Below are positions 60,424-64,000 of a stretch of DNA of 64,000 bases, one piece after another. Below the pieces are notes generated by a model. It saw only the letters and a list, made by a program, of their open reading frames with translations. It was not told where the DNA came from and ran no database searches. This stretch comes from a virus: positions 1 through 64,000 of IMG/VR virus record IMGVR_UViG_3300014838_000020. The stretch is one strand, 5' to 3'. How positions within the stretch are numbered: position 1 is the first letter of the stretch; the number at the start of each line of letters is the position of its first letter. The position numbers and the translations under genes were made by a program.

Positions 60424-60633
60424 TTAATTTATCTTCTTTCCAACTGGAGCCAAAGTTTTTGGCTCTCCTTCTAGATCTGTGTAATAGGTAGCTTTTGAAA
60501 TAGTATCACCTTTATATAATACCATAGCCCATGAAGGACGTAATTCAGTAACAACACCAAATTCTACTTCATCTAATTCTTTATTAGGAAAGTATGTAAC
60601 CCTTTGTCCAACTTTACAGTTATCTTTATTCAT
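60424..60633 (-). CDS. Small hypothetical protein
   Basis: A 69-residue protein started at the ATG at 60633 (TAGGAGA upstream) rather than the longer frame to 60699. The sequence is beta-rich (CKVGQRVTYFPNKELDEVEF, VTELRPSWAMVLYKG), resembling SH3-like or nucleic-acid-binding small domains. Function unknown. Confidence 0.55.
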   Translation of the reverse strand: MNKDNCKVGQRVTYFPNKELDEVEFGVVTELRPSWAMVLYKGDTISKATYYTDLEGEPKTLAPVGKKIN

Positions 60634-60848
60634 TCTCCTAAATACTTCCTTTCGTTCTTTTTTGGCATTAGAAATGCTCGACAAGTACAATATCCCCAAA
60701 GATCGGCTCGTTTAAATATTTTATTACTAAAGTTATAATAACCACACTTACCATGGGGATTATATGAAGGATGCTTATACTTAGCATGTCCACAATAATC
60801 ACAGAGTATTAACTGTCGTTTACGATACCACTGTCTAGGAGTTCTCAT
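60630..60848 (-). CDS. Zinc-ribbon small protein
   Basis: A 72-residue basic protein with CDYCGHAKYKHP near 16-27 and CGYYNF, YCTCRAF further on, likely to bind zinc through four Cys or His. Arg/Lys-rich at both ends. It overlaps both neighbours by 4 and 14 bases. Function unknown. Confidence 0.55.
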   Translation of the reverse strand: MRTPRQWYRKRQLILCDYCGHAKYKHPSYNPHGKCGYYNFSNKIFKRADLWGYCTCRAFLMPKKNERKYLGE

Positions 60849-61023
60849 TATTTTCCTTTTTAATTACTTCTAATGTATTTATAAGTTTATCTATCATAAA
60901 ATTTTCAAGTACAATTTCATTACCAGGATCTCCCCAACAAGAAGAACATCGTGAATGAACCGGATCATCTGGTCGAATTATAACGCCATCTTTAAGGCGA
61001 GCATATTCATAAATATTATTCAT
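60835..61023 (-). CDS. Small zinc-binding protein
   Basis: A 62-residue protein started at the ATG at 61023 (GAAGGA upstream). It contains CSSC near residue 26 and a helical C-terminal half (IDKLINTLEVIKKE). It overlaps its neighbour by eight bases. Function unknown. Confidence 0.5.
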   Translation of the reverse strand: MNNIYEYARLKDGVIIRPDDPVHSRCSSCWGDPGNEIVLENFMIDKLINTLEVIKKENNENS

Positions 61024-61453
61024 TTTCTTTTCCTTCATTAATTAGTTTACCATCTAAATGTCTAATTTCATGTAAAGCTACTCTTGCTTCAAAATCATGG
61101 AATATTTCATGATGTTCATTGCCTTCAATATCCTGATAGGATATAACTACTTCTTCAATAGAAGGGCGTATGTAGCCTTTCTTACCGTATTCGATAGAAA
61201 GACAGCCTTCTAATGCGTAGGTAATACTTCCTCGTTGATCAATAATAGTAGGATTAACTAAGAAATTATCTCCTACTAGACAGGCTCTAACGTTTTGGCC
61301 TAATTGATTAGCAGCAATACCTACTGCATTATATTCTTGCATCACTTCTGTTAGTGTTTGATGAACATGTGGTAAACCACCGAATTCGTCTATGTGTAAT
61401 TCTGGTACTGGAACATTAAGAGATGGATCTGGATATTGAACTATATCAGTCAT
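61016..61453 (-). CDS. def: Peptide deformylase
   Basis: A 145-residue metallo-enzyme that removes the formyl group from the N-terminal methionine of new proteins. All three motifs are present: GIAANQ (45-50), EGCLS with the metal ligand Cys84, and HEIRH with His128, Glu129 and His132. The C-terminus is short, as in phage enzymes. Phage deformylases may speed protein maturation in the infected cell. It overlaps the RNA-ligase gene by four bases. Confidence 0.9.
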   Translation of the reverse strand: MTDIVQYPDPSLNVPVPELHIDEFGGLPHVHQTLTEVMQEYNAVGIAANQLGQNVRACLVGDNFLVNPTIIDQRGSITYALEGCLSIEYGKKGYIRPSIEEVVISYQDIEGNEHHEIFHDFEARVALHEIRHLDGKLINEGKENE

Positions 61454-62553
61454 GGATATCTCAATTCAGGTTTTAATAAAGTCCAAGCTTTATTATCTAT
61501 TGGTTTATTATCTAATAGAAAAAATACTAAAGCAGATGAAATTTCAGGATGACTCATAATATCAAGCGCAGCATCTTTTCGAGACTTACCTTCTTGTTTA
61601 GCAGCTAGATTTTTTGCAGCATCACAAATTTTTTGGTGTTTTTGTGTTAGTCCATTAACTATCTCTTTTATAAAATCATGTAGTTCATCAGGTAGATCTT
61701 GAATCAATTCATCTAATGACATACCGGCAGATAATGCCTCCCAAATAGTTACTGTAGATAATCCTGTTGCCAGTTTATGTAACCTCACATATTCAGAGAA
61801 TTTAGCTTTAACTCTAGTAGAGGGTTCAGTTAATACTTCAGGAATAAACCTAACTACATATCCTTCAAATTCAACTTCTCCATCTTTACTGATTACTTCA
61901 TTCAATTTTTCAAGATCATTGAGCCCTTCAAACTTTAAAGCTTTACGACCATTATATTGCACTTCAACATCTGCACCTGTTGCAATATCAATTGCTCCAA
62001 GATAAATAAGTTCTTCTTTGTCATATGGAATTACTATTCTATTCCATGGAGCAACATATTCAAATAAAACTGTTATTTCACCTATATTTTCTAAATCAAT
62101 AAGATCCATATAGTTATTATTTAATAACCATAGTTTTGCCATCTTTGCTTGCTCAGATTCAAATGAACCTCTTGTTGCAAATTGCACTCCCTCATTATCA
62201 AAGTACATAATTACTAATGAGCCATCTACTTTTTCGGTTATTTCTACATCTAATCCAATAGGTAGTGGCCCCATAGTTGAACCTTCTTGATGTTCAGACA
62301 TATTAGCAAATTTAGGAAATGGACGAGCTATAATATATGGATCATTATCAGGACTTTCTGAAATAATTAGTCCACGAGAGGCTTTAATTTCTTTATTCCA
62401 CACTTTAGAATACTGAGCTCTATCAGTATAATTAAGTAAGTGAAAATTATTATTAGAATTAACCTTAACTGCAATCAAACCTTCTTTAATAGCTTTAAGA
62501 ATAGTTGCTTTATTAAACTGTGAATATAAACGTGTTGGTATTCTTTTATTCAT
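61450..62553 (-). CDS. Rnl1-type RNA ligase
   Basis: A 367-residue RNA ligase related to T4 Rnl1. The nucleotidyl-transferase Lys is Lys108 in EKVDGSL; further motifs include RGLIIS (60-65), EYVAPWNRIVIPY, EGYVVRF and VKAKFSEYVRLHK. The C-terminal domain of about 100 residues is helical. T4 Rnl1 repairs tRNA anticodon breaks made by host defence; no polynucleotide kinase or tRNA gene is seen in this window, so the partner is unknown. Its AGAGGAG ribosome site belongs to an 18-base tandem repeat. Confidence 0.87.
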   Translation of the reverse strand: MNKRIPTRLYSQFNKATILKAIKEGLIAVKVNSNNNFHLLNYTDRAQYSKVWNKEIKASRGLIISESPDNDPYIIARPFPKFANMSEHQEGSTMGPLPIGLDVEITEKVDGSLVIMYFDNEGVQFATRGSFESEQAKMAKLWLLNNNYMDLIDLENIGEITVLFEYVAPWNRIVIPYDKEELIYLGAIDIATGADVEVQYNGRKALKFEGLNDLEKLNEVISKDGEVEFEGYVVRFIPEVLTEPSTRVKAKFSEYVRLHKLATGLSTVTIWEALSAGMSLDELIQDLPDELHDFIKEIVNGLTQKHQKICDAAKNLAAKQEGKSRKDAALDIMSHPEISSALVFFLLDNKPIDNKAWTLLKPELRYP

Positions 62554-62714
62554 TATTTTATCTCCTCTATATATTTTATCTCCTCTATATATTTTATCTC
62601 CTCTCTATCAAGTGCTTTCAATAACTTTTCGCTCCATTTAGTTAATTCTTTTTTAAATTTACGAGAATGCCTATCACAAAGACAGTATTCTCTATTTAAA
62701 GTATGCAATTTCAT
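62553..62714 (-). CDS. Small Lys-rich protein with YIEEIK repeats
   Basis: A 53-residue protein started at the ATG at 62714 (AAGGAG upstream). It contains one CxCDRH element (REYCLCDRHSRKF) and ends in a six-residue repeat encoded by the 18-base tandem repeat. Its stop overlaps the ligase ATG. Function unknown; length may vary through repeat gain or loss. Confidence 0.6.
   Translation of the reverse strand: MKLHTLNREYCLCDRHSRKFKKELTKWSEKLLKALDREEIKYIEEIKYIEEIK
62555..62604 (-). repeat. 18-base tandem repeat with embedded ribosome site
   Basis: Two full 18-base units and 14 bases of a third, each reading (minus strand) ATATAGAGGAGATAAAAT. The units encode the C-terminal KYIEEI repeats of the upstream small gene and the leftmost one supplies the AGGAG ribosome site of the RNA-ligase gene. 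Confidence 0.85.
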
Positions 62715-62716
62715 TA

Positions 62717-62941
62717 TTACTCCTTCCCTGTTATAAAACGCCATATTTCTAAAGCGTTCTCATCGGGTTCTTTTCCATTATTATGTTGTTTAAACCATTC
62801 AGGATAATCATTAGTAAAGAGTTCTTGTTCTTCATCAAGTTCTTTCTGGGATATCCAGTGTCCACTTTTACACGTTGAACAATCATAGTTTTTAACATGA
62901 TGTACTGAACAAATCGAAATCCAAACTTTATCTTCAGTCAT
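62717..62941 (-). CDS. Small zinc-binding hypothetical protein
   Basis: A 74-residue acidic protein with ICSVHHVKNYDCSTCKSGH near residues 10-28, a likely Cys/His zinc site. The rest is helical and acidic. It overlaps the upstream gene by one base. Function unknown. Confidence 0.55.
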   Translation of the reverse strand: MTEDKVWISICSVHHVKNYDCSTCKSGHWISQKELDEEQELFTNDYPEWFKQHNNGKEPDENALEIWRFITGKE

Positions 62942-63114
62942 TATTCTACTTCTTTACTCGGCAACTGATAGGATTTATCACCAACTACTTCGTAGGGGTT
63001 CTTACACATACTACAAATATAACTGGTAACTTTTCGTCCAAATTCATTTAGAGTTCGTATGATTTCAGGCTTCTCCATACTTTCACACCATGGACATCCG
63101 ACTCTTACACTCAT
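62941..63114 (-). CDS. Small CxxC/CxxC protein
   Basis: A 57-residue protein started at the ATG at 63114 (AAAGGAAG upstream). CPWC near residue 7 and CSMC near residue 36 form a two-knuckle zinc ribbon. Function unknown. Confidence 0.6.
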   Translation of the reverse strand: MSVRVGCPWCESMEKPEIIRTLNEFGRKVTSYICSMCKNPYEVVGDKSYQLPSKEVE

Positions 63115-63124
63115 ATCACTTCCT

Positions 63125-63349
63125 TTATATATGGGGATCAAGAGGACCATCCCAGTCCACTCTATAGTTAAATCCGTAGTCTTCATCTGGTCCTAGACGT
63201 TCTGACATAACAATACGAGCAAGTGTTTCTGGCGACAGATGGCCATTCTCGTCAAGTTCATATTCCCATGTTGAAACAATATCTTCATTATTTGGACGCA
63301 AAGCATCATCGGGTACATCTACTATTACTTTATAAGTAAATCTTTGCAT
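63125..63349 (-). CDS. Small acidic hypothetical protein
   Basis: A 74-residue acidic beta-rich protein (FTYKVIVDVPDDALRP; GFNYRVDWDGP). No family recognised. It is 10 bases from the next gene. Confidence 0.55.
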   Translation of the reverse strand: MQRFTYKVIVDVPDDALRPNNEDIVSTWEYELDENGHLSPETLARIVMSERLGPDEDYGFNYRVDWDGPLDPHI

Positions 63350-63553
63350 TTAATTTCCTCTCGAACTATTATTAAAACGATTATTTGCTTTTTTCTTCTG
63401 TATAATTATTTCATTCATAACTAAAAATAATGCAAATCCACATACTGCTATTACTAATTCACTACCAATGTGGAATAGAAAGTAGTATAATACTCCAAAA
63501 AACATTATTGATACTCCACAATTTCTCCAAAACTGCATTGTACGTAATTTCAT
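63350..63553 (-). CDS. Small two-helix membrane protein
   Basis: A 67-residue protein with two transmembrane segments, GVSIMFFGVLYYFLFHIG and ELVIAVCGFALFLVMNEI, then a Lys/Asn-rich cytoplasmic tail. The plan is similar to the 56-residue membrane protein at 60.3 kb. Role unknown. Confidence 0.65.
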   Translation of the reverse strand: MKLRTMQFWRNCGVSIMFFGVLYYFLFHIGSELVIAVCGFALFLVMNEIIIQKKKANNRFNNSSRGN

Positions 63554-63789
63554 TCTTTCTCCTTTAGTTGTCGTTCTAACTCTTCAATTCTATCTGCTGC
63601 TTCATGAGCATCTTTATAACTACCAACTGCTAATGCCATATAACCATCACTAGCTAGGAATGGACCACAATCCCGTAGTCGTTCAACTAATGGTCTTGCT
63701 AATCGTTCTTTTTCTTCTTGTTGTTGCCTTTGTAACCACTTTTCGTTGTCTGCATCGCGTTTAGCTTGTCGTTCTTCGAGTGTACTCAT
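63550..63789 (-). CDS. Hypothetical coiled-coil protein
   Basis: A 79-residue protein with two charged helices: one at the N-terminus (EERQAKRDADNEKWLQRQQQ) and one at the C-terminus (DAHEAADRIEELERQLKE), separated by a hydrophobic segment (GPFLASDGYMALAVG). It overlaps both neighbours by three to four bases. Function unknown. Confidence 0.55.
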   Translation of the reverse strand: MSTLEERQAKRDADNEKWLQRQQQEEKERLARPLVERLRDCGPFLASDGYMALAVGSYKDAHEAADRIEELERQLKEKE

Positions 63790-63998
63790 AGTTTACTCAT
63801 TACATTATTAGTAATTTCACTTAATTCATCCATTATTACTTCATATGCTTCATCTTCAATATCTAATTTATGTTTAAGTATAGTTCCTGTCATTTGTCCT
63901 AATGCAAGAACTAAATGTTCAATCTTATTTTGCATTTCTGCACTAACACTAGGTTCTATGTTTATTGGTTTACTGTACTGGTGTCCATATTTTTTTGC
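63786..63998 (-). CDS. Hypothetical protein, 5' end outside window
   Basis: A frame open from the right edge to a TGA that overlaps the next ATG (ATGA). It encodes at least 70 residues of an acidic, mostly helical protein (EHLVLALGQMTGTILKHKL; EAYEVIMDELSEITN). The start lies beyond the window. Function unknown. Confidence 0.6.
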   Translation of the reverse strand, partial: AKKYGHQYSKPINIEPSVSAEMQNKIEHLVLALGQMTGTILKHKLDIEDEAYEVIMDELSEITNNVMSKL

Positions 63999-64000
63999 AA

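Noticed and set aside
1-64000. tRNA genes, which many large phages carry
   Set aside because: No cloverleaf-like stretch or gap large enough was seen on either strand; a tRNAscan run would settle it.

Overview
The window is part of the genome of a tailed bacteriophage with a contractile tail (myovirus). The evidence is a tail sheath, tail tube, tape-measure protein, gp25-like and J-like baseplate proteins, a large terminase, and a complete phage replisome. The DNA is clearly A+T-rich. Promoter-like sites are of the bacterial sigma-70/sigma-A type (TTGACA, 17 bp, TATAAT) and many genes have strong AGGAG ribosome sites, while at least two transcripts appear to be leaderless. The host cannot be named from this sequence; leaderless mRNAs and an arabinose-type sugar enzyme would fit an actinobacterium but do not prove it.

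Layout. About 1-28.3 kb is on the + strand and holds virion genes. In order they are: a highly basic 18-residue-repeat protein cut by the left edge, an NlpC/P60 hydrolase, a fibre-like protein, neck/connector candidates, a tail-terminator candidate, sheath, tube, another virion protein, two tail-assembly-chaperone cistrons joined by a probable -1 frameshift, the tape measure, tail/baseplate proteins, a hub with an embedded NlpC/P60 domain, gp25-like and J-like wedge proteins, and large fibre-like proteins (one with a LamG-like insert). Everything from 28.3 kb to the right edge is on the - strand. 28.3-31.6 kb is a sugar cassette: a nucleotide-sugar epimerase, a GT75/UDP-arabinopyranose-mutase-like protein and two glycosyltransferase-like proteins. 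31.7-41.6 kb holds an intein-bearing large terminase and about 15 mostly unknown genes. 41.7-54.1 kb is replication and recombination: a RuvC-like resolvase, two PD-(D/E)XK nucleases, RecA, DNA polymerase III alpha, SSB, primase, DnaB-like helicase and an AAA+ loader, ending with an Hfq/Sm-like protein. 54.2-57.8 kb holds a SLOG protein, a LuxC-like/LuxE-like pair and a 5'-3' exonuclease. 57.9-64 kb is a run of small genes, many zinc-ribbon-like, plus peptide deformylase and an Rnl1-type RNA ligase.

At least four free-standing homing endonucleases and one intein occupy gene junctions or conserved sites. Genes are tightly packed, often with TAATG or ATGA overlaps. No gap longer than 300 bases exists, and I saw no tRNA, rRNA or CRISPR array. 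Eleven short genes (31-56 codons) were found by reading the gaps. Capsid, portal and protease genes are not in this window and probably lie beyond its left edge.

Most unusual points: the LuxC/LuxE-like pair, with the LuxC cysteine changed to serine and the LuxE cysteine apparently missing; the Hfq-like protein; the phage-encoded GT75-like mutase cassette behind a leaderless consensus promoter; and the modular CxCGC-finger homing endonucleases.
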